DNA of 64,000 nt from Ceriagrion tenellum (lineage: Eukaryota > Arthropoda > Insecta > Odonata > Coenagrionidae), in NCBI GenBank assembly GCA_963169105.1, contig OY720636.1:147149941-147213940 (forward strand), in the 5' to 3' direction. Of this stretch, positions 36,880 through 48,709 are shown piece by piece (position 1 is the first letter of the stretch; each line of letters starts with the position of its first letter). Both the position numbers and the translations under genes were made by a program. The notes beneath the pieces were generated by a model that was not told the origin of the DNA, made no database searches, and worked only from the letters and a program-made list of their open reading frames with translations.

Positions 36880-37950
36880 GGCAATTAACAATGATTACAA
36901 AAGAGATGATTAATTATTGAATAGTCCCACTGGCTCCTAAACATATTCTTTAAACTCTTAAATCAAAACATGTTCTTCAGCAACCAACGGCAGAAAATAC
37001 CTTATAATACAGGAACACAAAACCACCAAAAAATTACAATTCGAATATCCTGCATCTAAAACGAATTAAAGAATGAGCATTTTCAATAAAAAGATAGATA
37101 TACTTATTGAAATTTGTAAAAAATCTTCTAACTTTCATATTACAAAAAATATGGTCATTTGTTAGAGTTAGTAAATCGATTATTAAGATAAATTAATAAA
37201 AGCTAGAAGTAACCCAAATTAAAGGTGATATTCGTATCGGTATAGGAATATATATCGATACATTCAATATGAAGGGTTTTTGCGATACTTTACTAAGCGC
37301 ATGTGGGAGCTCAAGAGACATCAAACACTAATTAGCATGAGTATAAGATGCATGGCTACTTTTTAATTGTCGAGTAAAATAGGCAAAATACTTAGGTGAA
37401 AGAAACTACCTCACAATAAAAATAAAATACAGGCCTAGGTATCTTTAAAAAATACCTGAGGAAGAATCAGATATGTAACCTGCAAGAATAAATGCTTTTT
37501 TTCTTTAGAATGATACAAAAAAGCACGACTATGGTTGTATGACTGCTTACAGTTACGAAATAACCAGGAAAACAAAAAAGGCATTGGTGCGCAATGTCGG
37601 GAGGCTAAAATTGAGTGACTAGAAACCAGCCATTTTTTAAGCATTGAGAAAGACCTGAAAAAGAACGCCCACGTGAAAGAAATTCTTGACGCGAACATGC
37701 AAACTGACTCCAGATCCTGTTAAACCGAAGGATCAGAGTTAAATTATCACCTTATAATAGCGCCATTCATTTCCATTTCATCGCCTCAAATCCATGGCTG
37801 ACGTCACTTCCAAATGTCGATTCGCCCGATTCCAAACTGCTGTCACTTATATTTTGAGAATCAAAAGTTGTGTGCTTTATCAACAGCTAGATTGATGAAC
37901 CCATCTGTTTACTTGATGAGGTAAAATATGCAAATGGCCCTCAAATACGA
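36880..37950. other. AT-rich non-coding stretch
   Basis: No recognised feature. The minus frame 37435-37698 shows no domain. Confidence 0.4.
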
Positions 37951-37959
37951 ATAGCACCT

Positions 37960-38130
37960 CACCTGATCTTCCGCAGATCCCCGCCTCTCTTCCCTTCCCT
38001 TCCCCTCCCACAAAACCCGGGCCACCTCGCCCTAAAGCGACCCTGGAGGGAACTTGCACAAGCCTCCATTTCTTCGTCACTAAACAGGGAAGTTTCTGGA
38101 AGACGATTAGAATTTCGGCCGACACAGCTC
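37960..38130. other. short GC-rich patch, C-rich on plus strand
   Basis: CTTCCCTTCCCTTCCCCTCC near 37990-38010 followed by a CG-containing segment. Resembles a small version of the other islands. Confidence 0.4.
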
Positions 38131-38139
38131 CGAAATTGA

Positions 38140-39660
38140 GGCAGGAATAAACACGCAAGCATTCGGCAAAAATACCAAAAATACCATGGGCGTCTAATAA
38201 CCAAATAAGATTGAGAAATACGGATATTCTGCCTGGTTACAGCGGCTAAAGCAGTAACTAGAATCGGCAAGGTCCAGGGAAGGTACAGACTGATTATTGG
38301 CGACTCACGGACAAGGGGTCTGATTCATTAAGCTCTCATCACAATCGGAACTCGTAAAAACCCCAGGATGTGACATCATGGCCACGCAAAAATGTTAAAT
38401 TTTGAATTAATCTATGAATTACAAATTTTTATACGGTAACGCAGGTGTTTCTCCATTTTCGAGGCTAGGCATTTCGACACCACATTGAAAGAAGAGTCGG
38501 TCATCATCATAAGATAAAGAAGCCTTCCAAGAGCCCTTCTTTCACAAGTTTTTTGGAAGTTTCGAGTAATCTGAATGCAACGAACCGTGATTGTTTCCCA
38601 ATATAATTCTTCCGTCAGTTTCGCCATCATTTCCATTCGCTTGCTCTCTTGGCAATGGAGACAGACTTATTGAAATGAGAGCCGAATATTTTTAGAATAA
38701 AAATACACGTGCCGAGTGAAGTGGGCATCTTACATTTGTTTTATTTCGTAATTCGCGTCTATGATATTTCTAAGGAGACATTAAAAATCCTTGCGGCGTA
38801 ATCTAGCTATAGCATACATAGACCATAGTCATATTTTTCATATAAAACCCGTTCAGAGGAGCTTCCCACCTTTCAAAGGATAAAAGCTAGGCTCTTCGAT
38901 GCGACGCATCAAATGTTTGAAATGTTTTCTCTCCATCATAGCTTTGGAGTCATGGTGATACCCAGACATTAGATATTTGACTGTGGTATTCCACCCTCCA
39001 ACAAATTCTTGCAAACTATGATTTACAGAAAACGGTATGAAACCAATGGTATGTCCTATTTTTTCGCGAGGTATCACAAATTCTGCTATCAGTTCACTAA
39101 TGACGATATTGTTGTAGTGGTTTTGGTGCCTTAGTTGGCGTATGCGCTTTCAAGAAGCACTTCAAATAATTTTTGCCAATACTGCTCGTGACTACATTGC
39201 CATTGATAATTTTATCTGTCAATGATTCCTTAATGCAAAAATTTGCCCTCAAGTTCCTTAGCGTAGGACATCAAATTCTTTCGGATTTTACCTGATAACT
39301 CATCTAGCAGCTTTTTCTTGAAATTTCATGGGCACATGATACGTGAACTCAGACAAGGCAGTCCGTAAAATGAACCCGTACGAAAACTTATAACAACTCA
39401 GGGCCGTATGGAACGCTCTTGGTTTCATTAACTTTCACGCAATGTCACGCGCTGTTTTTTTTTCGATACTTTTTTAATGTGATTTTTCTGCCATTCACAT
39501 TCTTCTACTGATCCTATCTTGTCGATTGCATCTTTTGATTTCTCTATCATGGAGGAATATGTCGCAACCACTAGTAAAGCACATAAGCCATTTCTCCTTC
39601 CTCTTGGCTGTATCTGCCTTTGTGAGTATGTATCCAAATACGCACGCTTATTCATAAGTA
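38140..39660. other. unassigned stretch
   Basis: A minus-strand frame is open for about 110 codons (roughly 39150-38853), including IPREKIGHTIGFIPFSVNHS. I recognise no family and the upstream sequence has stops, so it is not called. Confidence 0.35.
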
Positions 39661-39664
39661 CTTA

Positions 39665-39786
39665 AACTCATTCATCTACATTTACACCAAGAAAGTACCG
39701 TGTAAGCCACCACTAGAGTGTGCGGCATGGGGTGATGCTATACCAAATATCGAGCACTCGACCCAGCCCAAAAAAGAGATCATCGT
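39665..39786 (-). mobile_element. LINE 3' tail interrupted by a SINE
   Basis: On the minus strand the sequence ends TAAATGTAGATGAATG and carries GTGGTGGCTTACACGG, the same 3' signature as the LINE at 10.7-11.5 kb. The SINE at 39798-40111 lies inside this flank: the AAGTTCCCCGA target is duplicated and the host sequence resumes at 40112. Confidence 0.6.
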
Positions 39787-39797
39787 AAGTTCCCCGA
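39787..39797. repeat. 11-bp target site duplication of SINE copy B (left)
   Basis: AAGTTCCCCGA here is repeated without mismatch at 40112-40122 on the other side of the SINE. Confidence 0.85.
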
Positions 39798-40111
39798 TTG
39801 GAAGGATTGGATTGGATATTTGAGGAGGAGATATTTGGCTAAGGTCATTTGCGCCATAGGGGATAGGTAAGGGAAGAAAGGTGGATAGAAACCCGGCGTC
39901 GGCATAAGCCTACTCTCAACGAAAGGCTCCAAGGGAACCACGGCTTAACGTCTCATCCGACAGACGGAGTAGTCTACTTGAAGTGCCCTCCACAAAATAC
40001 TCAAGTAGGGATCGGGTTCCTCTGAAAAACATCCTCCTCTGTAGGGATTTGAACCCTGGCCACCCGTGTGGTAGTCAATTACTCTAGCCACCACACCAAC
40101 CCGATCCCCAG
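39798..40111 (-). mobile_element. tRNA-derived SINE, copy B
   Basis: Read on the minus strand, it begins at the right end with GGGATCGGGTTGGTGTGGTG then GCTAGAG, giving an A box TGGTGTGGTGG. About 45 bp later comes GGTTCAAATCC, a good B box, so the head is tRNA-like. The body (about 200 bp) matches copy A at 15.7-16.0 kb, and the 3' tail is (ATCCA)n, seen on the plus strand as GATTGGAAGGATTGGATTGG. Perfect 11-bp target duplications flank it, so it is younger than copy A. It would be transcribed by polymerase III and mobilised by a LINE. Confidence 0.88.
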
Positions 40112-40124
40112 AAGTTCCCCGACC

Positions 40125-41130
40125 GCCAGGCGCAAGCCAGATAGCAATCAGGAGAAAAAAGGCACGTCAAACCAAAAAGTTGAAGAGTGATACGTAGATA
40201 AAGGTACGTTGGCAGCACACTCGTTAAGATACCTCTATGGGCCTGTATCATTAATTTTATTAATATTAAAATACTACTGGATACTAAATCATGCAGAAAA
40301 CAAATACAAATCCTTTTTTACTTCAAGCGGAGTGAGTTTCCAACAATGACGATAATAATCAACTTAAATGCAAAGTCCACTCTACACAGTGAGTGTCGGC
40401 GCTTCATAGAATAGGCCTGTAGCAACTATCATGATCATTTATTATCGGTGGAAAAATACATTTTTAATCGATTAGTTATACTGTCCATTTCCTTTATCTT
40501 GTGTCTGTGATCGTTTCAGCTATTATAGGTTAACTACATCACATGCTGAACGGCAGATAAAAATCATTTTCTTCCAACTAGCGCCAAAGATTTATTCTAT
40601 ATTTTTCTTCGATTAGATACTCTCTCTAAATCTCCTCCTCTCGAAGTTCTCGCTCCAATCTATTTAATAATTCGGCGTCACTTCCAAGTTTATTTAAACA
40701 AACTTTTAGCAAATCATGCTCTCATCATCCCTCAAATTGATGAAAAACTCCTCACGCCAAAAGTTATCATAAGAAAAGCGATGTAATACACTGACAACTA
40801 CTAAAACTTGTTACAGGAAGTGAAACATACGCTTATGGACAAAGACTCTCAACTGAAGGATTCTATAGCATTATTCGCTCATCTAAAGTTATATCTATAC
40901 AATTTGCTATTTAAAAAAATTTATGAAACATATCTGCTTCCATTTTAATGAAGTTATTTCAAGGAAAGCTATTGTAAAATGTCAAGCCAGAAGGTTTTGG
41001 GTTAGCAACTCATAGCATAATTTTATAGCTTGGCACCCCTGCTTGCACGACGAAAAAGAATAATTAGATAAGGAATTTTTGTCGTTCGCGCCGTGGAGGA
41101 GCTTAGGAAGCAAGCAAAGTTATTAACAAT
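40125..41130. other. AT-rich non-coding stretch
   Basis: The first part probably continues the LINE 3' flank broken by the SINE. Nothing else recognised. Confidence 0.35.
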
Positions 41131-41131
41131 A

Positions 41132-41400
41132 AAGTGGTACCTAGATTGGTCCTCACTCGTGGCCCGCTTTGTCTCCAGATTAAAATCCGCTAGATTACTT
41201 TCTTTGGAGTCACATGAAGACTAGTGTACGCGTTAATTATGCGCATGAACTTTTAGAAATAATAATCACTGCTGCAGAGTAAATAAGTAATGACCAACAA
41301 ATGTTACAGGATGCTACGAATTCTGTGCTGAGACGTGCTCAAATGCCAACGTTGGTGTTGGGCATTTTGAGCAACCGATGTAACCAGAGTGAAGGTATTT
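41132..41400 (+). pseudogene. mariner-like transposase C-terminal fragment
   Basis: The plus frame from about 41165 reads WPALSPD, a stop, NPLDYFLWSHMKTSV, then NYAHELLEIIITAAE. This is the SPDLxPxDFFLWGxxK block of mariner/Tc1-type transposases, where the second D of the motif is the third catalytic acid. Further on, RRAQM and, after a frameshift, GHFEQ match the usual end of this family. The leucine codon of SPDLNP is now a stop. N-terminal parts and both inverted repeats are missing, so it is a dead fragment. Confidence 0.7.
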
Positions 41401-41409
41401 GTTTAAATT

Positions 41410-42760
41410 TCGTAAATATAGTTATCGATTCTTTATTATGATGATGATAAAATTAAAGCATTAGGTCAAAGTAACGAGCGTGACTTACAATAATTCTGTA
41501 AATTGGGAGAAACTGTCCGTCCATATTTTTAATCCCACCTCAGAGTATTTGTTGTCTTTGTGACTGTTAACTTTGTAACTCTCAGCAACCAGACCATGAC
41601 CTTGGTTGTATATTCTCCTCGGGTCTTTTTTCCAAAGGCCAGTTTTGATTAGTGTCACTAATAGCCGAGATTTTCCAAGCACATTAAAGCTCTAATCCAC
41701 AAGAATATTTGTTGCCTCGTTGTAATAATATAAGTAAAGTTACCTTTCTTCCGTATTTTATAAGATAGAGATGTGATTTTTGCAGTAATGAATTGAAAAA
41801 TAAATTTACTAAAAGTTTAATTCTTGCACTTTTTTTATGTCTCTGAAATTAAGAGTGCTATCGTACATTATTTGTTTTCGAGGAATTAGGTTTCCACGAA
41901 TATTCGAGAGCCATCTTGAAAATGAGATACCGATACAATAGATGATATCAGAACAAGAACAATACATATCTTATGCACCACTGTAAAAGTTTCAAACCTC
42001 CTCAATAGATACTAGTCATTGAAATTGGGTGTTTTCATTGTGATTGCGGAATACTTCTGAAAAATATTTGCGTTGCCATATCTCGGTAACTAAGAAGTTG
42101 CGACCCCATGTTGCTATAATAAAAAATGCTTAAAATCACCTCCCCTACCCCCTGCAGAAGTTTTGATCTTTCCGACTGAAACACCCTGTGTATGATAATC
42201 ATGGATATATGCAGCCGGCAATAGACTCAGGGGATGGACGTATGCTTTCTAGAGTACAGCAGGAATATGTGGTGACGTTCTGCAACAGCATTATTATGCA
42301 GCTCTTTGTGAAAAATCTCCCGAGAAATCCGAACAGATCGATCGATTCAGTCACCTTTGGCCACTTGGGTGTCCTTAACTACTCAATCATCTATGAGTTA
42401 TAATATCACGCAAGATTTTTACGCGAACTCATAGCCATGGTGATTCCTCATGGAAACTCTTTACATTAATTTATGCAAAGTATGGCATTACTTCTTCAAA
42501 GAAGATATTTATAAAGAACCTGTGAGTTTCATCACCGAGGGTATTAGGTTCCCATTCCCTGATTTCGGCGCACAGAAATACATTTTGAGATAAAACTTGG
42601 ACAAATGATTCGGCAGTTCCCAGCTCATTTTCTCGGCTACAAACTAAATATCATGGCACACAAAACCTCAAGCTTTTACTCCTGGCTACACTCAGCCCTA
42701 ATATATAAGATACTAAAAATATATTACTACACGCTCATTACTACAACTCTCTTTCACATC
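41410..42760. other. unassigned stretch
   Basis: Near 42075-42190 the words ATATCTCGGTAACTAAGAAG and GACTGAAACACCCTGTGTA resemble the ends of widespread insect DNA transposons that finish in ACACCCTGTATA, but I could not pair a second end. Confidence 0.35.
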
Positions 42761-42774
42761 CTCACCTGATAGCG

Positions 42775-43430
42775 ACGCGGCGATACAAATAGGCCGGCAT
42801 AAGTTCGAGAGAGTTCACATCATCAGGTCATCGTCCGAAATCTTTACGCTAGCGGAGAATGGTTCTGTTGCGCACACCATTGTTGCAACGCTTATTTCAC
42901 ATCGAGTGTGACTCAGGGAGGGAAGGAGGGTACGGAGACACCAATCCTTGGCGCGCGGAGAACGCATATATAATGGGCAGTACCCCTCCCAACCTCTTCC
43001 CATTCCCCGTGTTACACACACCAGCCGATCGAATGATTCTGCGCGTATGCAGCTCTTCATCAGTTCAACAAACTCGAGAGAAGCGGGGATGGGCGGGAAG
43101 GGTGATAGTGGGGATGGGAGGTGGGGGATTGGGGCTCATCAGCGCGGACAGCGTTGGAGACAACAGGGACAATGGGTCATGGGAGAGCCGGCATGGGCAT
43201 ATAGGGGGACCCTTCTACGGGAGGAGGGGGTCACGGGGGAAGGGGACACAGACTTTGCCAAACAAGCGGGGAGAAGTCGAGAGATTGGTCCGGACGCGAG
43301 GGTTGTTGCACCCTCACAGGTATCCATGGTAATAAGCTCATCCGATGACGACTTAATGGAAACGTTTGACTGTATCAACAGATTCGACCCAGATCTACGA
43401 GCGGTGATTCAATGGCACGGAAACTGATGG
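42775..43430. other. GC-rich island with TATA-like box, G-rich on plus strand
   Basis: CG-rich from 42830. CATATATAATGGGC at 42965 could act as a TATA element. From 43080 to 43250 the plus strand has GGGCGGGAAGGGTGATAGTG then GGGATGGGAGGTGGGGG, a strong G-quadruplex pattern. Two overlapping plus frames (42859-43332 and 42948-43427, about 158 codons each) are open but Gly/Arg-rich without a recognisable domain. Confidence 0.5.
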
Positions 43431-43439
43431 TGTGAAAGA

Positions 43440-45290
43440 CTTAGCATACGAGATGTTCTTTCACGCCTTGACGCAATAAAATACGAAGAAAATATATATA
43501 AAGCGTTTCATAACAATCAAAAATTATTTTTTTTAAAAATCTACTAAAAATATGATTGGCAGTGCAAAAAACAGTCAACAAGCACGTACAAATATTTTCC
43601 GTACGTCAGATTATGAGTTTGATAAGGGATAAAACTTCAACACAGAAATTATTCAAATTGGAGAAATAAAATCAATGCTGTAAGAATACAATCGTCATTT
43701 TGAAAATGAATCACAACGATTTACTCTTACTAGCAGCAAGTTCATCTTTGTATTCACTTAAGATCCCTGATATAACAATTATAAAAAACATAATTTTTTA
43801 TTTTGATGCCCAACGTAAACGAAAGTCAATAGTTTTTAACGAACCATTATAAAGGAAGATTAATAAAAATATAATGAAAAATAAAAAATTATGAATGAAA
43901 TGAAAAATAAAAATGAAGAAAAATAATAATAATGATAACACATTTATTACTCCACAAATTTAATACTCCACAAAAACGTCTTACAATTTATCAGGCTCAA
44001 AGGTCACATACTTTTAGGGAGGCTGCCTTCCCCTAATGGTATGCATTGCCGTTTGCAAAAAAATAATGGGATAATAACGATCGATGAACAATGTTCTAAA
44101 GCCTCTCTTTCTTCATCCATGACTCAGGAGTTCGTGATTTATATTAGTCTTTTAGCCACCATGAATTCACCATCAAATGTTTAAAAGGAAAAATCGGGAA
44201 GTAATGACGCAAAAGAGAAGGTTAACTGCATTTATCGTAGAGTTAATTTAACATTAAATATAAGAAAAAGATATTTCTAGTAGAACTTATTCGAGCGAAT
44301 AGGGTGTTATGTACTTTTCAACAACAGTGATTATTGGTTATTGCGTCAAAGGATAAACATATTGGCACAAGAGGATGATAGAGTAGAATACGCATTCTCT
44401 CATCGACTGAATCGTGGATTCTATATTAATGGATATCGTCTCAAGAGGCAAGATTGCAGGCTTACAATAGAGGACTCTAATATCTGCACATTCAATTTCT
44501 TTACAAGGAATTTGCGGAGCCATGATCAATCGTCACGGTTCTGTAACTATTCATTCTACAGCCACTGATTTCCGAAAATAATGAAGTTGAACCATGGTGA
44601 AGAACTCACTAACAAAGATTTATACTTCAATGTGGTAGCTTCTGATTGCCACATAAGTTGTTTCAAACTTATGGAAAATCTATTGTTTAAGCGAATTTTT
44701 AAGCCAAGGTATTTTGTAAGAAATACATTTAAAAAGTTCCAGAGAAGCACGAAGAACTTCGATTTAATGAAAAAATATCATGAGCATAATATGCTTTGAA
44801 TAAGTGGAGCAGATTTCTTTTCTTTCCCCCTCAATGCTGCCGCATGAAATTTTATATTTAGTAACAAAATAAAAGTAAAAAAAAAGGCGGGGTAAACTGG
44901 GGCCATACTTAATATTTTAGTGTTTATAAGGTGTGAAAATGAAAGCGAAGTCGTAATGTTCTATTAAACTATCGTCCAAAGTGTTTTAAAAAATTGGGTA
45001 ATTTCATTAATCGAGTAAAAATTGCAACATGCCAAACTTCGCCCTCACACGGAAATGGCAGCTACGTACAAATATACCTACGGAATTTTTGACTTGGAAC
45101 CTAAGAAGCATGAGGGAATTAGCAGTTTAGGATATCAACTTAATTTTAGAGAACTCAGAAAAACAATTCGAAAAAGTACACGATTACCACAAGCAAAAAA
45201 TCAAATTCAATTTTAATTGAAAAGGGCACTCGGACAGGACTTGTCAAAACCAGACGGAAGCAAGAAACTTCAAGAATTGAAAACCTGAGA
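43440..45290. other. AT-rich non-coding stretch
   Basis: 43790-43950 is especially A-rich with AAAATAATAATAATG-like runs. Plus frames at 44341-44568 and 44581-44799 have no family resemblance. Confidence 0.4.
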
Positions 45291-45299
45291 GACATTATG

Positions 45300-45590
45300 G
45301 AGGGAGGGACAGAAAGAGTATAGATTATTGACCGCCCGACCGCAGTGCATTTGCCGCAGCGAAGTGCTTATTCAGCGTGGTGTGTGCAAGACGTTTCGCC
45401 AGCGGCGGCTGATGTGAAATTGACCCCTTCCTCCACAATCCACCCCTCATCCCCCCGTCCCCTTCCACCGATACCCATCGCCCTCGGACGGTGCACCCCC
45501 ACCCTCTTTAGCCCCCCATCCCCGTGCGAGCATGACATTTGCGAGGGCAAAGGCCCGCGGCATATAATCAAGCGTCTTTCATAACACCAT
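45300..45590. other. GC-rich island, C-rich on plus strand
   Basis: CG-rich at 45330-45420, then a CCCC-rich block to 45530. The G-rich strand is the minus strand. No exon could be defended. Confidence 0.5.
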
Positions 45591-45871
45591 AGCTTATGAT
45601 TTTCCCCTGGTTGTTGACCTAGTAGCACAGCTTCATAGATTGGAAAGCTAACTGGTAAATTCTTCGACTTCTAAGGCACAATAAATTTCAACCTTTAGGG
45701 TAATGTTCCTATCTATTGCAAGGAAATACAAGAATGTAGTTTTTTCTCAACAAATTATTTTGCACTTAAACATAATTTGAGGAAAGCATTATTTGTAACA
45801 GTAACATTTAACTACAGACAGCAATTGAATCTGTATTAAATATATATTCTCAATATTATACAAACGATTGT

Positions 45872-45908
45872 ACCTGACGATGCCACAAGCTGCAAAACGC
45901 GTCCTACA
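45872..45908 (+). ncRNA. hammerhead-like motif, single copy
   Basis: ACCTGACGATGCCACAAGCT then GCAAAACGCGTCC. The core blocks CTGACGA and AAAAC are in order, TGC/GCA can pair as a short stem II, and ACGCGT is self-complementary as in minimal stem III hammerheads. The usual G before AAAC is A, so activity is doubtful. It resembles the Penelope-type terminal repeats elsewhere in the window. Confidence 0.35.
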
Positions 45909-46197
45909 CATTAAATGATCGTGGAAAAGTACGAAGCATCTTTTCAATGAGGATTATAACATAAGATAAGATCACTAAGCGATTCCTTAAGTCAAAAAGT
46001 TTATTTGTAGCTGGCAAATTTAAACTGTAGATAAAAATGCCAAAGGATCTTGTCTTACCAGTACCAAAAATTATCTTTAGAAAACATGACACACGATGAT
46101 TGAAGTGAGCATTAAATAATGAAGATACATGTACTTTTTACTTGAAGGTTTTTGCAGCTTCTTTTATCAATGCATGGAATTCCTTTCGGGAAATGCT

Positions 46198-46250
46198 GCG
46201 TGGTGCTGATCATTTTTTTCTCTGGGAGAAAAAAATGATCAGCACCACGC
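46198..46250. repeat. perfect 25-bp hairpin with 3-nt loop
   Basis: Arm 46198-46222 (starting GCGTGGTGCTGATCATTTTT) is matched base for base by 46226-46250, with loop TGG. Nothing outside the arms is repeated. Confidence 0.9.
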
Positions 46251-46545
46251 ACTTGAACTAGGTTTACCATCAAAATTAATCTTTCAGTCTCCGAGCTAAA
46301 TTACCAGTTAAGAGCAAAATTGGCACGTAAAGAGCATTGAGCACTCAAATAAGGTTAACTTGAAGAGAGTTAGTGAGAAGATTTTCTACATGGCTGACTG
46401 ATTTTTGGAAAATCTTAGAATGAATATTTCTGAATGTTAAAAAAAAAGGACCCCATAAATTTTCTCCTCGTATGAGAGAAAGTTGCGCATGGTCAACTTT
46501 CTCTGGAGTAAATTTACATTTTAGTATAACAGTTGTGATGGTAAC

Positions 46546-48700
46546 ATCTACATTTACTTATTACCCTGCTAGCTATCACAATGGTGTTTGGCATGATGTG
46601 ACTTATCACAAACAAGAACTACAGAGAAGAAATTAACTTTCACTAACATGAACCACATAATTGGTATGCTACAAATCCTACAGAATCCACTAAATTAATT
46701 TATAACGTAACTATGTAAACGTGACATAAAATTCATGCAAGGAACATGCAAAATATGATGTTAGCACTACTCGGTATTTAGAAACATGCATTAGAGGGTA
46801 TATGAATTATTTAGCTGCACTACCTTTCAACTAACTTATTTCTAAGTCTCGACGCAGCCATTATGTTCTCTTATCTATCGCGGGAAAACGACATTGTAAA
46901 CCCTCTTCTCTAAATCTTTTCTACAATCTATTTCCCTTATTTCATTCTAATTACCTGATCAACCGTAGTATGTTGAAGTTCGTAAGATATGAATAACTTC
47001 TTCTGAAAATAAACCGGTGTTGAATTTACTTTTAAAAAATGAGTCTACTTTTCAATCGTTGGCCTGAAAGCAATTGCCATCCTAGTTTCTGCAAGAGATC
47101 AGAAACACTAACAATACTATCATAACGGCCTTTTACGTATCTTGCTGATCTTCTCTGCACGCGTTCTAACTCTGTTTTAAGCCTACCTCATGTGGATCCC
47201 AAACAATGGCAGTGTATTCTAAGTGGAGTCTAGCAAGGGAGAAGTACCTGTTTTCTCTAACTTTATCGTCACAGTTTCCTAGTACTCTTTTAACAAATAC
47301 CAGTTTACGATTTGCCTGACCAGTTATTTCCCGAATATGTTTGATCCACGAGAGATGATTAGTTAGTTTAGTCCGAGGTATTTCACAGATTCTACAGACT
47401 CTAATTGGATATTTTGTATATAATAACTGTACTGAGGGGAGGATTTCCTTTTCCATTAGTTAATAACAACAAATGTTTTCAAGTTTAATTTAGTGCCATG
47501 CACCGCACTACGCTTGAATTGCCTTAAGGTCCTTCGTTAAAGCTTCCTTATCGTTGCCGTAACGGATATCCTTGTATACTATGGCATCGTCTGCAAATAG
47601 TCGGAGTTTACTGTCTACCACTTTACCAATATCATTAACATACAGACGGAATTGAAGTGGGTCTATGACACTCCCCTGTGGGACACCCGAAGTAACTTTT
47701 ACCTCATTGGAGATAGCACCGTCTAATGCTACTCTCTGCTCACGATCGGTTAGGAATTCTCTGCTCCAGAAAATCACATCCTCGTCTAAGACTTCGTCTA
47801 AAATATTAGTTTAATTAATAATGTCATGTGGGAAACGTTATCAAATGCATTTTTAAAGTCAAGAAAAATCGCGTCTGCTGGAATGTTATCTTCACCGGAG
47901 ACTAAAAAAGTGGGAAAACAGTGCTAATTGGGTTTTGCTGGATCATCCTTTCCTGAATCCCTGTTGTGCTTTTATCAGCAAATTCTGCGTATTTAGGTAT
48001 TTCATGATTGAGCTTACTATTATATGTTCAAGGACTTTGCATGAGTTAGACATTCGGGGTATCGGTCTGTATTTTGATGGCTGTTCCTTATCACCACTTT
48101 TAAATATGGGTGTTACATTGGAAATTCTCCAGTCTTTGGGTACTACATGTTCCTTAATGGATTTTCTAAATATTATCTGCAAGTAGGGGGCTACATCTGA
48201 AGCTAGCTCTATATACACGCAGGAGGGAATTCCTTCAGGACCGGGAGACTTATCTGGACTAAGTGATTTTTACCAAATTTTCTATTCTGCGGAGACTTGT
48301 TGAACACGCTTTGGAAGAATTTATTTAATAAGTTTGCTTTTTCCGATCTGTTTGTCAGTAATTCTTCATTATAATTTCTCAGTGGATTGACTGTAGATTA
48401 TCTGCCTTGAACTTCCCTTATGTATAACCAAAATTCATTGGGGTTATCCTGTAACTGTTCTACAAGTTTTTTTTCTCTTGATATCCATGAATGAATTCCT
48501 AAACGCTTTTTAGCGGCTTTAGACAACTTATATTTTTCAATAATTAATTCACGATCTACAGTGGATACATCTGCACCGATTTTTTTCTCCTTGGCATGGG
48601 ATGCTCTCTGTCGCCTCAGCGATTTTTTTACTTCCGTGTCGTACCATCTCGGTTTGCTGCTCTCTTTTTTACTTTACTTGGGATATAATTTTTAATTCCT
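46546..48700 (-). pseudogene. LINE (CR1/L2-like), best-preserved ORF2 copy
   Basis: Read on the minus strand from about 48700 down: a linker PRWYDTEVKKSLRRQRASHA; RT blocks DWRISNVTPIFKSGDKEQPS, KYRPI and QQGFRKG (48218-47943); DAIFLDFKNAFDNVSH (about 47870); SGVPQGSVIDPLQFRLYVND and the catalytic LRLFADDAIVYK (47700-47570). Then come LHLEYTAIVWDPHEVGL (about 47200) and a C-terminal tail ending near 46870, with the 3' tail AAATGTAGATGTTA at 46546. Reverse transcription is lost: frameshifts and stops separate these blocks (near 47780 and 47500). The 5' endonuclease half is missing. It belongs to the same family as the fragment at 10.7-11.5 kb. Confidence 0.85.
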
Positions 48701-48709
48701 GAATGTGCG

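Noticed and set aside
42859..43427. Two plus-strand frames of about 158 codons
   Set aside because: Gly/Arg-rich, overlapping in different frames within a GC island, without homology.
44581..44799. 72-codon plus frame
   Set aside because: Lys/Phe-rich composition expected from AT-rich DNA; no domain.
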